Assembly (NCBI GenBank): GCA_033085395.1
Contig: JANQBS010000155.1
Span: forward strand, 31,443 to 95,442
Direction: 5' to 3'
DNA: 64,000 nucleotides
DNA from: Xanthoparmelia taractica
Taxonomy: Eukaryota; Ascomycota; Lecanoromycetes; Lecanorales; Parmeliaceae
Below are positions 46,607 to 57,955 of this stretch, one piece after another. The notes beneath the pieces were generated by a model, which was given only the letters and a program-made list of their open reading frames with translations, did not search any database and was not told where the DNA came from. Numbering within the stretch: position 1 is the first letter of the stretch; every line of letters starts with the position of its first letter. A program made the position numbers and the translations under genes.

Positions 46607-48557
46607 CGAAACGTCAGACAAGACCTTTCTGAGTTTCATCAGCCTTCACAACATGCTCGATCACATTTCAGTTCAGTCACAGTTCACGTTCTATGTCTTT
46701 CTTGCTCCAGAGCAACCTCGCGTCATCGGATCAGGAGGTCACCATGGGTCCTCATCTTAGTCGACTCCTCACTTCACACCACCTTCGATGTCAGCCAGGC
46801 TCTTTTACACTGTGTTACTACATTATTCGTCGAGTAAACTCGATGCATGACTTGCAGCATATCTTAATCAGCGATTCGATTCGTTCCACACATGGCACAG
46901 GATCCGAGAGAAAATACCAACTCATCGAAAATGGCAGTACGAAGCATGACCGATACTCGGTTGGTTGTATTTGTCGTTGGCAGCTTCAATAACATCTCGG
47001 CAATCCCGCTCGAACATGACGCCGGTCTTGTGGCAGGCAAAGATGGAGGAAAGGCACTTGTGCTTTGAGCGAGATCTGTAGCTTACCCGGACACCTGCCA
47101 TTGTGATTTTTTCGTGGCGTTTTCTTCATATGATGCACTAGAGCAGTCTTCATAGGCACTACAGTAGGCACGAATCCCACACACTCAGTCCACGCGTTGC
47201 ATTATTTGACAGGCTTTTGAGCAGCCAATCCACAGAATAAAAGCATGAAAGCCTGATACCAGATTCGGAGGGTCATAGCCATGGGGACTAGCCCTGGTAA
47301 CGTCCTCCAAGACCGAGTACATGGCTTCTTTGCCTCCTCCAACATATTGATTTTGTGGTCCTTCATGCCGTGCACATTCACGAGTGCAGTACTCACCGAC
47401 CCTTGTTGTGAGGAAAGACTGCTCTAGATTCTGCTTCACGTACATGATTCATTTGCAACAAGGGGGAACAGGCCAACGCAGACTTATTAACGTACTTCTG
47501 GCTCTGGCTCTGGCGCCGTAAAAGATTGAACGCAATAAAAAACCCAAAGCGACAGCATAACCTCCAAGGTCTCGCCTTCCTATTCCCCTTCAATGGCTGG
47601 CAGTCAGTGCAGCAGGTACCCATTGATTGGCCTTTGGCTATTGCCGGCACAAGCAGACTCAATACTCTCACAAACGCATATGAGACTTGGACAACTCAAG
47701 GACTTTATACTCTCACGAAACAGTATGGTCCTTCCCTTTGATGGCTGAAGCAGGTATCTATGAGATGTCGCATGGCCAAAAGACCACAGGGACATTCCCT
47801 TGCGCCTGAGATGTTCATCTCGAGTCATGCAGGCACGCACACGCGCCAAAGCTACTTAAAGATAGGCTTACGGAGATGTTCTTGCATGCGGAAATACTTA
47901 AGAGATTGTAGTCAAGCCTCGCGCTCGTCCGTGAAGCTTAGGTTCTTCCGGGAGACCGAAAGCGTTGTGGTCCTTGAACCTTGGTGGGCCTAGAAAGAGA
48001 AACGTGGTGTGCTTATAGGGGTAAAGTTATAGCGAGAGGCGGGCACGTTTATCCCCGCAATTCAACCTCCGTCATTGATCAGCTAGCAGTACGGCCGTAT
48101 TAAATAGCACCAAGTAGGATAGGCTGCCCCGCAAACACTTCTCTCTCGAGCCTGGACCTGCGGGGCCTTTCGGTTCAACTAAATGGCGTCCGTTCAATGT
48201 CCAATGCCATCTGCGGGGCACTCAACCCAAACACGCCCTAAAGTACGCTCACCCATTTCCTCGAGAATGCCAATCGAGCATGCTAGTGAATGGATGCAGA
48301 TCAAACCTTCAGATGTTCCCTCTCGAGATGTGAACCTTCTTTAAGTTTGAATGGAGGTAGCCCTTCTTTGCTCCTGCTTTTGCCCTGATGGACTACTTCG
48401 GTACACCGGACGTACCAATGGCTCCCACCAACCAAGCATGACCTGCAGCAATCTAAGGTCGAAATAGCCCTGAAACTCTTTGCCCCTCATCCAATGTCCA
48501 TGTCTATGTGGGGTCGATTGGAATCAGTGACGTTGGATTGAGACTCCCTAAAACTCA
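46607..48557. other. Intergenic, no certain gene
   Basis: Several anonymous frames on both strands around 47.2-47.9 kb, for example a minus-strand pair near 47445-47185 with donor-like GTGAGT, could be a small Cys-containing protein. None is convincing. The last 500 bases should be the alcohol dehydrogenase promoter. Confidence 0.3.
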
Positions 48558-48683
48558 ATGCCTCCCCGTCAGCTACTTCGCGCCTCTTCATCGCTCAAAG
48601 CACTTATTCTACCACTTCAAACGCCTTCAACAAAAACTCCAATCCACTATTACCATCTCATTCCAACGACCATATTCTTCTAA
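48558..48683 (+). promoter_or_regulatory. Upstream ORF resembling a mitochondrial presequence, before the ADH gene
   Basis: An ATG at 48558 opens 41 codons beginning MPPRQLLRASSSLKALIL, arginine- and serine-rich with no acid residue, like a mitochondrial targeting sequence. It stops at TAA 48681-48683, one base before the ADH start. Meanwhile the ADH frame is open upstream of its ATG and reads FQRPYSSK just before MSQ, like a presequence cleavage site, but has no ATG of its own. It may act as a uORF or be a frame-shifted targeting relic. Confidence 0.5.
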
Positions 48684-48684
48684 A

Positions 48685-49848
48685 ATGTCTCAAGACATCC
48701 CAGAGAAGCAATGGGCTCAGGTCATTGAGAAGACTGGTGGACCCGTCGACTACAAGCAGATTCCAGGTGAGTCCTGACACTGCGTTGACCTGTCTAGAGA
48801 GCTGACAGTATCTATAGTTCAGAAGCCCGGCCCGGATGAAGTTTTAGTCAACGTTAAATACTCTGGTGTTTGCCACACCGATCTACATGCCGTCAACGGT
48901 GACTGGCCAATACCAACAAAGCTCCCACTCGTTGGAGGTCACGAAGGTGCTGGCGTCGTTGTAGCAAAGGGCGACCTGGTGCAGGACGTTGAAATCGGTG
49001 ATCACGCCGGTATCAAGGTAAAACCAAGACGCTATAGAGTCTCCGACCTCGAAGCTGACACGCATATACAGTGGTTGAACGGCTCATGCTTGGCCTGTGA
49101 CTTCTGTCAGACAGGGGACGAACCTCTCTGCTCCAAAGCCCTTCTCTCCGGCTACACAGTTGACGGGACTTTCCAGCAGTTCGCCATCGCCAAAGCTGCA
49201 CACGTTGCAAGAATACCCAAAGATGTCCCTCTCGATGCCATCGCCCCTATCCTCTGCGCGGGTATCACGGTCTACAAGGGCTTGAAGGAGTCGAACGCTC
49301 GCCCTGGCCAGACGGTTGCGATTGTTGGCGCCGGAGGAGGCCTCGGGTCTCTCGCCTGCCAGTATGCCAAGGCCATGGGTCTCCAGGTCATTGGCATCGA
49401 CACTGGCGACGAGAAAGCGGAAATGGTCAAGAAGCTCGGCGCCCACGCCTTCATTGACTTTGCCAAATCTTCAAACGTCATCAAGGACGTACAAGCTGCC
49501 ACGGAGGACGGCCTCGGTCCCCACGCCGTCATCTTGGTGGCTGTCAACGAGAAACCATTCCAGCAAGCCACGGAGTACCTCCGACCCCGCGGGACCGTCA
49601 TCGCTATCGGCCTACCAGCTGGTGCATACCTCCGTGCACCGGTCTTTGAAACCGTTATCGGCGTGAAGACGATTAAAGGTTCCTACGTCGGCAACCGCAA
49701 GGACACCAGCGAAGCCATTGACTTTTTCCGCCGTGGTCTCATCAATGCGCCGTTCAAGGTTATCGGCATGAGTGAGCTGCAAAAGGTCTACGACATGATG
49801 CACGAAGGCAAGATTGCAGGCCGCTACGTCGTCGATACCAGCAAGTAA
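48685..49848 (+). CDS. Zinc-dependent alcohol dehydrogenase (ADH1/ADH3 family)
   Basis: Exons 48685-48766, 48818-49017 and 49072-49848 give 352 aa. Catalytic zinc ligands are in GVCHTDLH and GGHEGAG. The structural zinc cysteines are in CLACDFCQTGDEPLC. The NAD-binding loop is GAGGGLGS, and GIDTGDEKAEMVKKLGAHAF carries the acidic residue that selects NAD. The family interconverts ethanol and acetaldehyde as a tetramer. The chosen ATG gives the length of the cytosolic enzyme; an upstream frame hints at a former mitochondrial form. Introns are 51 and 54 nt. The gene is intact and GC-rich with C-ending codons, suggesting high expression. Confidence 0.95.
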
Positions 49849-51057
49849 GGTACGGCAGCGAACTGTTCAAGTGAGGGGAAAGCGATCTTTACAAGCGGAC
49901 TGTATGTACCCATATCTGCTTTGATACAAATATCTTCCTCTGTCGATGTATGTGCATCTGTCGGTTCCTCATCATCATCTTCAATGAATGTAGATATTAC
50001 AATCGAGCCTATGCTTCAAAAGAGAAAAACCATCCCTATCCATCATTCCATTACCGTTCATTCGACTCACGACAAGCAACCATACACGCAACGCTACAAC
50101 CGCATAATCCATCTCTTCCCATTCATTCCTTCCACTCCGATCTTCCAATCCCCACATCACATCCCCACACATCGACAGTTCTAGAACAAAGATAACCCCA
50201 CCCACCTACTCACCCACCTATCCACCTACCAACCTCCCCCTTCCCCCAAACCCCGGAAACAAAACCAGCAAAGTAAAATGAACCCAATCCCTCCCCATCA
50301 ACCCTCACCATCAATCCCTTCCTCCCGCCACCAACCCGCAACGCAGGATCGCTGAGGACTTACACTAGGTACGTATATATATATATGTACCTATCAAATC
50401 ATCTATCCATCTGTAAGATCTAATGATGGTCTGGTATAAATATGGTGGTCTGGTATATGTATATATGTATATATGTATGTATACACGCACGCACGCAGGT
50501 TCGTAAGAGGGGGTTGTATGTAGGTTGTATTAGTTGTAGATTGTAGATTGTAGATTTTATGCGTTGTTGAAGGGGTTGAGTGGAGTGGAGGGGAGTGAAG
50601 AGTGGAGAGTGGAGTGGAGAGGAGGGATGGATGGATGAAGGTTTGTGGGTGGATGGATGAAGGAAGGAAAGAATGAAGGAAAGGGTCAAGGATAGAATAA
50701 ACAAATACAAAAGACGCAAGCGTGCGATAAGAAGAAGAAAAAGAATTGCGGGAGGGGGGTAGGGGGACTGATTGATGAGAGTGTATGGGGGGGTGAAAGG
50801 GTAGAAGGGTAGGGTGGATGGTGGATGGGAGTAGAGTGAGTGAACAGTACGTGATGTGTAGTATGATGATACCACACTCCTCAGAAGAACACGCTGCACA
50901 TTTTGTAGACGTCTTGACTCGCATTCTCGCAGTAGCAGCAGTGGAATTTCAAGCTTCGTATTTGCGATCGAAGCCCAATCGATCAATCTTCCCCATCTCG
51001 TAGCCAGCTGCAGCTCCCCAACCCCCCTTCTCGGTTCCCCATACGCACCAATCTCAT
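49849..51057. other. Intergenic, low-complexity purine/pyrimidine tracts
   Basis: C-rich around 50190-50340, a TATG/TATA plus CGCA microsatellite at about 50454-50497, and G/A-rich tandem-like sequence (GGATGGATGAAGG, GTGGAGAGG) from 50575 to 50840. No gene was supported; long minus-strand frames here are simple-sequence artefacts. Confidence 0.5.
50454..50497 (+). repeat. TATATGTA / CACG simple repeat
   Basis: Alternating TATATG units run into ACGC units downstream of the ADH gene. Confidence 0.8.
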
Positions 51058-51700
51058 TCAGACCTCCGCAATCTCCCTCAACCGTCGAATCGTGCTCCTC
51101 GTCGCCGCCGCCGCCGGAGTCCTGTAAGGAGACGCAGCTACATCAGCTTCCGTTCTCACCTTTCTCAAATGAACCCAATTCAACATTTGCCCAATAGAAC
51201 TTCCTCTTCTCCCTCTTCCTCAAAAACACCTGCCCCCGCTCCCCTCCCCTCCGTGACACACACACACCACACACAGAGAGAAAGAGAGCAAAGTAAACTC
51301 ACGAAACCGTCCACGCCCCCCCCGCGACCGTCTTCTTGCAGCTCCTACAGCTCCAAATACCCACGCTATGCCTCTTCACCGTCGTCTTGCCGCAAAACGT
51401 GCACGTGTAGCGGGCGTGCTGGCTAATTTCCATCTTCTTGACTTGTTTGCGGAGGGAGGCGCCGTATCTGTGGTCGGAGGTGTTAGTTTGGGTGGTTCCT
51501 GGGGTGGGTTTGGTTGGTTGGTTGGTATTGAGATGGGAGGGAAATGGTAGGGAAAGGGAAGGGGAGGGGGGAGGAGGGACCTGGTGCCGTATTTGCCTGT
51601 GACGCCGACCTCTGTTTTTGCGTTAGTATTTGGCGAAGGAGGAGAGAAGGGGGGGGTAGCGGGAGGGATTTCATGGCTTACTCTTTGTGCGCTTCGTCAT
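51058..51700 (-). CDS. RPL43: 60S ribosomal protein L43 (eL43, L37Ae)
   Basis: Four exons, 51700-51682, 51611-51581, 51467-51303 and 51121-51058, give 92 aa, the family length. It has MTKRTKKVGVTGKYGTRYG, SLRKQVKKMEISQHARY, and the zinc ribbon CTFCGKTTVKRHSVGIWSC..C, then TRSTIRRLREI. Exon 1 is 19 nt and exon 2 is 31 nt. Introns of 70, 113 and 181 nt take up more than half the gene. It is head-to-head with RSM19; the two ATGs are 231 bp apart. Confidence 0.96.
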
Positions 51701-51931
51701 GGTTGCGAATTGTAATGATAGATTGGGATGGGGAGGTTGAGTGAGTTGGTCTATGTGCTGGTGTCGATGTTCTGCGCTGTGTGGAAGAATCGTGGCTCGG
51801 CTAAATTGCTTGATAGCGCTTAGCGTGATCTGTAAAAGCGCTACAGATGGTCTTGGCATTCTCTAATGCGAACGTACTTTTCGCAGAGCAAGAGCTTGAC
51901 TGAAAGTGAAGGCTCCTAGAGCGCACACGCC
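51701..51931. promoter_or_regulatory. Bidirectional promoter region RPL43/RSM19
   Basis: Only 231 bp separate the start codons of a cytosolic and a mitochondrial ribosomal protein gene, so the promoters must overlap or be shared. No specific ribosomal-protein motif was identified. Confidence 0.5.
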
Positions 51932-52565
51932 ATGAAGGCTACGAAAGCGCTGCTGGCGCGGTCTGTATGGAAAGGTAGCACCTTCTCGCCATTGCATCAA
52001 CGCAAAGTGGGTTCGAGCTGACAACTATACCCCCTACAGGTCCAAACATCGTCCCGTGAGTCAGGTCTCCAAAAACAGATAGTCGTCGCCTCTACAGCCG
52101 TTCCCACCCTTCCTTTGCCTCTCACACGGCTCCCATAGAGCAATCGGTTCCTCATCACTCAATCACTGACCCTTAACCAATCGCTTACTCTAGCCTTCCC
52201 ATCATCACCCCCAAACCGGGCGAGCGTACACCCCCAATCAAAACGCAAGCGCGCGGCGCGACGATCCTACCCAACTTCGTCGGGCTCAAGTTCCAGGTGC
52301 ACAATGGGAAGATATACAATGATATTACAATCACGGAGGAGATGGTAGGGCACAAGCTTGGGGAGTTCTCGCCGTGAGTAACTCTTCTATTTGTGTTCCA
52401 GGGGAGGAATTGGTTATTGTTGTGATTAATTGAGAAGGAAGTTAAAGTCCAAGGCAGGTGGAGAAGGGAGGAGTAATTTGTTATGGGAGAGAAGAGGCTG
52501 ATTGGGTTTGTGCTGTGTCTAGGACCAGGAAACCGTTCAAGTATGCACAGACGAAGAATAGGTGA
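51932..52565 (+). CDS. RSM19: Mitochondrial ribosomal protein S19 (uS19m, Rsm19)
   Basis: Four exons, 51932-51974, 52040-52055, 52194-52373 and 52523-52565, give 93 aa. The spliced protein reads RSVWKGPNIVP, then TQARGATILPNFVGLKFQVHN, EEMVGHKLGEFSPTRKPF and ends AQTKNR, the classic uS19 signature. It belongs to the head of the mitochondrial small subunit. Exon 2 is only 16 nt and supplies GPNIVP. Introns are 65, 138 and 149 nt. The N-terminus is short and basic, as in other fungal Rsm19. Confidence 0.95.
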
Positions 52566-53219
52566 TTTGCTATTGTGATCATGAATGAAGGCGCAAGGAG
52601 GTTGGAGTAGTTTGCATATAGGGGACAGACGTATCGCGGCCAGCAACGGTGAGAGATCTGGGCGGTTCCATCCATAAGCTATAGTATAGGACTGTAGACA
52701 GGATAGCGAGGACGGCGGAGCTAGAGGTTCCTGGTTAAATTGCTTATGCATTGATCATGTGAACATAGACTTAGCAACGGCTATGATGGTTTGAGATCCC
52801 CGGGTAATGGCACTTTACAAACATGTCCTATACATAACGAATATTGGGGAACCGAAGCACGTAGCCAGTCAAGGCTAATCGCCATTAAAATCAATGCCAT
52901 TAGCAGGTAAAGACGGGTGCCAACAGCCAAGATCGCAGTTTCTAGGAAATTCTTTTGATCTCGGCCAATCGTTCGAACCGATATCTGTCCGATGTATCTT
53001 GTAACCCGTCAAGGTATTATCCATTTGTTTCAGTGTCGCCGAAGTAAATCTTGCTTCAGCGGGACGAACCGACGCTAGCTCGGCACGGAGCTACCTTTTT
53101 GCGGCTCTGGGGAAGATTAGGTGGATGACTCTCCACACAAACCAAAATCTCTCGAATGTCTAAAAGCCTCACCTCAGACATCTCGTTCCACTTTCGACGC
53201 TGTGTTTGACCTATCAGTC
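52566..53219. other. Intergenic RSM19/SES1
   Basis: Contains the SES1 promoter. In-frame codons upstream of the SES1 ATG are open but lack an ATG. No gene seen. Confidence 0.4.
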
Positions 53220-54706
53220 ATGTTAGACATTACAGACTTCATCGCCGAGCGTGGTGGTGACCCCGAACGGATTCGGGAATCACAGCGAAGACGCGGCGAG
53301 CCAGTAGAGATCGTGGACGAGATTATTCAAATGTTTGAGGATCATAGAACAACCAATTACGGTGTTACACAAATTGGCAGTAAGATTAACGAGACACAAA
53401 AAGAAATTGGCAAGAAAAAGAAGGCGAAGGAGGATGCTGAGGACCTTTTGAAGCAGAAAGAATCCTTGCAAAAAGAGAAAGCTGCCCAGGAAGCCTTGGC
53501 CGCAGAGAAGCTCCAGGCGCTTCATCTGAAGGCCAAGACTGTAGGAAATTATGTACACGAGTCGGTGCCGATTAGCAATGATGAGGTTAACTCTTCCGGG
53601 GCACTACCTAAGCCAAAGCTGACCTGTGCAGGCCAATAACAAGGTGGAAAAGGAATGGGCTCCCGAGGGATTTCAGAAAGAGAAGAAGGATTGCTTGTCA
53701 CATCACGAGGTTCTATACCGCTTGGATGGTTACGATCCAGACAGAGGCGTTAAGATAGTAGGACATCGAGGATACTGTCTGACAGGCTATGGCCTCTTCC
53801 TGAATCTGGCCTTAGTCAACTACGGCTTGGAGTACCTATTCAGCAAGGGCTTTACTCCCAATCAGCCTCCATTTTTCATGAATCGAGAAGCTATGGCAAA
53901 GACGGCGCAGCTATCCCAATTTGACGAGGAGCTCTACAAAGTGACCGACGACGGCACAGAAAAGACGGACAAGTACTTAATAGCGACCTCGGAGCAGCCA
54001 CTCTCCGCCCTACACGAGAGCGAATGGCTTACAGAGAAGGATGTGCCCATTAAATACGCGGGCTACAGTACATGCTTCCGTAAAGAAGCCGGTTCTCACG
54101 GTCGAGATGCGTGGGGACTTTTCAGAGTGCATCAGTTCGAAAAGATTGAGCAATTTATTTTCTGCAAACCCGACGATTCATGGGGGCACCTAGAAGAGAT
54201 GCTGGCGAATTCCGAAGGTTTCTACCAATCGTTGGGTCTTTCGTACAGGGTCGTTGCAATAGTCTCCGGCGCTTTGAACAATGCCGCCGCTAAGAAATTT
54301 GATCTGGAGTCCTGGTTTCCGTTTCAGAGCGAGTACAAGGAGCTCGTGTCTTGTTCAAACTGCACAGATTACCAGACAAGGGAGCTTGAGATAAGGTACG
54401 GTGCCAAGTCACAAACAAGCAGCAAGAAGACGTACGCACACGCACTTGTAAGTTTACTACCAAAACATTGTTCCAGGAGGTTCCTGACATCGTATCCAGA
54501 ACGCAACGCTCTGCGCTACCGAGCGTACTCTCTGCTGCGTGCTAGAAAATTACCAAACAGAAAACGGCATCACCGTACCAGAGGTCCTGCGCAAATACAT
54601 TCCCGGGCAACCCGAGTTCCTGCCCTACACGAAAGAACTCCCGAAAGACTCGATCTCAGCCCGAGGAGCAAAGCCATCGAGCTCGAAAGACCTGCCAGTA
54701 AGGTGA
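53220..54706 (+). CDS. SES1: Seryl-tRNA synthetase, cytosolic
   Basis: Exons 53220-53585, 53632-54447 and 54500-54706 give 462 aa, as in yeast. It starts MLDITDFIAERGGDPERIRESQRRR, followed by the long antiparallel coiled-coil arm (Lys/Glu/Ala-rich, residues about 40-110) that contacts the tRNA variable arm. Class II motif 2 is CFRKEAGSHGRDAWGLFRVHQFEK, motif 3 LNATLCATERTLCCVLENYQ, and TSEQPLSALH recognises serine. The enzyme charges tRNA-Ser for cytosolic translation. Both introns (46 and 52 nt) have GTTAAC and GTAAGT donors and keep frame. No mitochondrial presequence. Confidence 0.96.
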
Positions 54707-57700
54707 AGCATCTGCAAGTGGCTCAGGAGGATCGCCAGAATAGGAGGATCGACAGCACAGCTAACGCAGGGCTGGCAACCGCCAGATCGATCTGCTGGGA
54801 ATTGAGTGGTTGAATCCCTCATAGCCTGCAGTCCGTGTGATGGATGGATGGATGGTGGGTGTGTATCAAGGTAATTTTGGCAAGCCGAGGCGTTGACGGA
54901 AATCTGCTCAAGGCCAGGCTAGGATAGACTACCTATCCAGATAGACAAATGGCTGGATTTGCTCTGACGCATGACTAGACTACGTAGGAGTACTGCCAAA
55001 AACACAACCTAGACGCTTTGAACCCGCAATAATGACCGCCCTTGTTCTTTGTCTTTTTGCAAGTTCTTCCCCTCACATATCTCCCGTGCTTCCCCCCGGC
55101 AAAAGGATTCAGCAGCAGCAGCAGCATACCTTAGTGAAAAGACGATCAAGCCACGCATCTGGACCAACTCCAAGCAAGTCGCCCAAAACGGTCCTGTCAA
55201 AGCGGCGGAAAATCCATTCCCAAAATATGGGGTAAGAGCACCTAGCTGATCCAGGAGCATATCTCCACAGAAACAGGTTTTTCGTTTGCTCCCAACTTAA
55301 AGACACAACGACGACAACTTCCCCCCCGTATTTGTTCGTTCAAACTTCAGCCTGGCTTCGAGTCCAAAGTCCCCGCCCCCGCCCCCAACCGCTAATCTAA
55401 GCGAGGAGATGACTTGCTCTAGTTCGCACAGATCCTCCTTTGCCTTTCCTTTCCTTTTCCTTTGCCTTTGCTTTCCAAACATGCAATTTTCGTGGTTGAG
55501 TAGAAGTACTTCGTACTCGTGAGATCGATGCTCCCGCAGGTTCGCGAAGCACTATGTACCACTACTTGCCGTCGATGCCAACCATATTCGTTGGGCTCAC
55601 ATTTTGTAGATTCTCGTTGTTTGAGAGAACGGCATTTTGGGAAGCAAAGCACCAGTACCCAACAAAAACCTGAAGTACAGCGCCAATTTAGTTGTCACTC
55701 CTGCTCCTCGCCGTCGACACTACTGGGTTGGCAGTCTCTCAGCGATCCAGAAGGATGCTTCTGGCTTTCACCGCTGCGAACACATGGAATGACTAATTTT
55801 TCCCCCTCCGACGGGGCCAATCGCATACGGAGTATAAGCTCCACGACGGGAGAGGGCGGCGCATGGGGAAGTAAAAGTGTAGAAAGGAGGTACTTAACTC
55901 AACCAAGTAGTCCGGACTTTAGGGAGTACCTTAGTCCATGCAGATTTTGCTTATCGCTACCTTTTACTGTAGCTTTTCCATCATTTGGAAATGGCACCGG
56001 GTTGGAGATGGCAAACCCTCACCAATCAGAAGCCTCTCCAACTGTTTCGGGCTAATGCACCCTTGCAGATCCCAGTCTGGAACGGGGGGCGGGCTGAATG
56101 TGCGCCGCAATCATTCATTTATTCATTCAAAGCGGGGTCACTTCGTCCGATTGGACTTCTAATGGTGACTTCCATTGGCGACTTCCATTGGCTTGTTAAA
56201 GTGGGAAAAAAATAGAAGAAATGATCATAACATATATTTGAATGTGAAAAGAAATGCTCAATAACAAGCGGTGAAGAGAATATAAATATCGATGATTGGT
56301 ACTAGTCCAATGTTGGCTGAACGCTGCTTACTAAAGTACGGTCAAGTATTGATGTATTGTCACACTTTATTCTCCGAGGATCAGCGTCCGCCACCGGCGC
56401 CCACACCCATACAAATAAGGTAGCGAAGGGTAGGTAAAGTCATGGCGCAAAGTAGACGATGATGCTGCAGCAGATGCCTTGCAACACCTCGTCTTGACTT
56501 TGGCCCAATTGATTAGCTTTCGGGAGTGCGCAGGACCTGCGTAAAAGCTGGATCCTCCCTGAATTCAAAGGAGAATTTGTCTAGTACTTGTACTGCATCA
56601 ACCGTAATGATACCGCGCAATGGGCACGAGACCGAGACGATCCGGGCAAGAAACATCATAACATGTGCCAGGTGGCTGGGAGAAAGAGAGGAGAAACAGG
56701 GGAGAGGACTCCTTGATGGCAGCTGTTGAATGATGAATTTGCATTGGCAATTGTCTGAGCGGCCTCTCTGTGATAGGAAGAAAGCGAGCGAGCATGTCCG
56801 ATACGACGGCTTCCTGCCTAAAACCACGCCTGGCTTGCAGTATTATGCAGTCGACCACTTGGCAAGCATCTATGGTTATTATCGAGCAAAACGACAAGAG
56901 GGCTGAGCGAATCTGCAAAACGAAAATCGACAAGTGCTGGACAAGTATGGTGATGACAAAGGCTGTGAGGTCTTGATAATCAGATTGCCAGAAGCCACTG
57001 GATGATTCTAGTCGAAGAAGGCCAGGCGAATATAAAAAACAATGAAGCTCACCAGATGTTCAATTTCCATCACCTTTTGATTCATCGCACGACCTTCACT
57101 TGTTGTGTCCAGCGGGCGTTGGCCTGCAATAATAATAGAAGGATAAGGAGAGGGGCGGGACTTTGCAGGGGTCTTTCTTCTGTATTTCCAGGGCACCCAT
57201 ACATAACTGAAGATCGCGCGGTTTGCCCAGCCGATAGGGAGAGCCGCAGCGTGTAATCTCCACCAATTAATTCCAACGGATATTCAAATTTGCGAGAAGC
57301 GTTGAGCCTTGCCTCTGGTGCGTGTACGAACTACGAAGCAGAAAGAGGAGTTCAGCTTTGCGAAGAGTCATCGTCAGGAGCGAGGAGATCCAGTGACAAA
57401 GAAGCTGAAGGCAGGAGGGCATCCTTTCCGAAGGAAAAAAGATTTAAGGACCACCAATCAAGCGTCTGGGATCTTAGGCCCGTAACCTTGTTGTGCCTGA
57501 ACGAGTTACGCTAGCAGAAAAACTAGCTTAGGTATTATTACAATAATACAGCAGGGATTCGCCTGCCACATCTTTCTCTCATCCTTATTACTTCTACTCC
57601 TGCAGACGCCCTTTCTCCAATTTCTCTCCCTACAGAAACTTGAATATCAACACAATTCACCCTACAGTCGTTGTCGCACAGCAAAGTCGATCGTTTCTAC

Positions 57701-57955
57701 GTCATTTGGATCTTCTCCTAGCAGAGATCCATAAGTCCAACGTCACTTAGATCCTACAAAACTCGCTTCGACCGACCATATGTCTAGGGAGCACAGCAGT
57801 CAAAGTCCTCCTCCCGCTCTCCCCCTTCCACATTGCTACGCTCTACGACCGAGTCCGACCGCTTCCATTGACAGCCTTCGACCGGACCGGGGACGAGATC
57901 CTCCACAAACCTGTACATAACATCCTCATCATTTCGATGCACGCGACTACCCAAC
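54707..57955. other. Long intergenic region, no gene recognised
   Basis: Three kilobases without a supported gene. Notable items are a GGATGGATGGATGG tract at 54841-54855, a CAG run at 55112-55124, a TTTCC-rich tract at 55445-55475, and a pyrimidine-rich segment (57560-57720) that may be the 5' leader of the next gene. Confidence 0.4.

Noticed and set aside
50403..50986. Long overlapping minus-strand frames of 170-190 codons
   Set aside because: They are translations of G/A-rich simple sequence (Ser/Pro/Leu/His-rich), overlap each other in two frames and match no family.
52185..52751. A 188-codon minus-strand frame
   Set aside because: It lies over the exons and introns of RSM19 on the other strand, whose spliced product is a clear uS19 protein.
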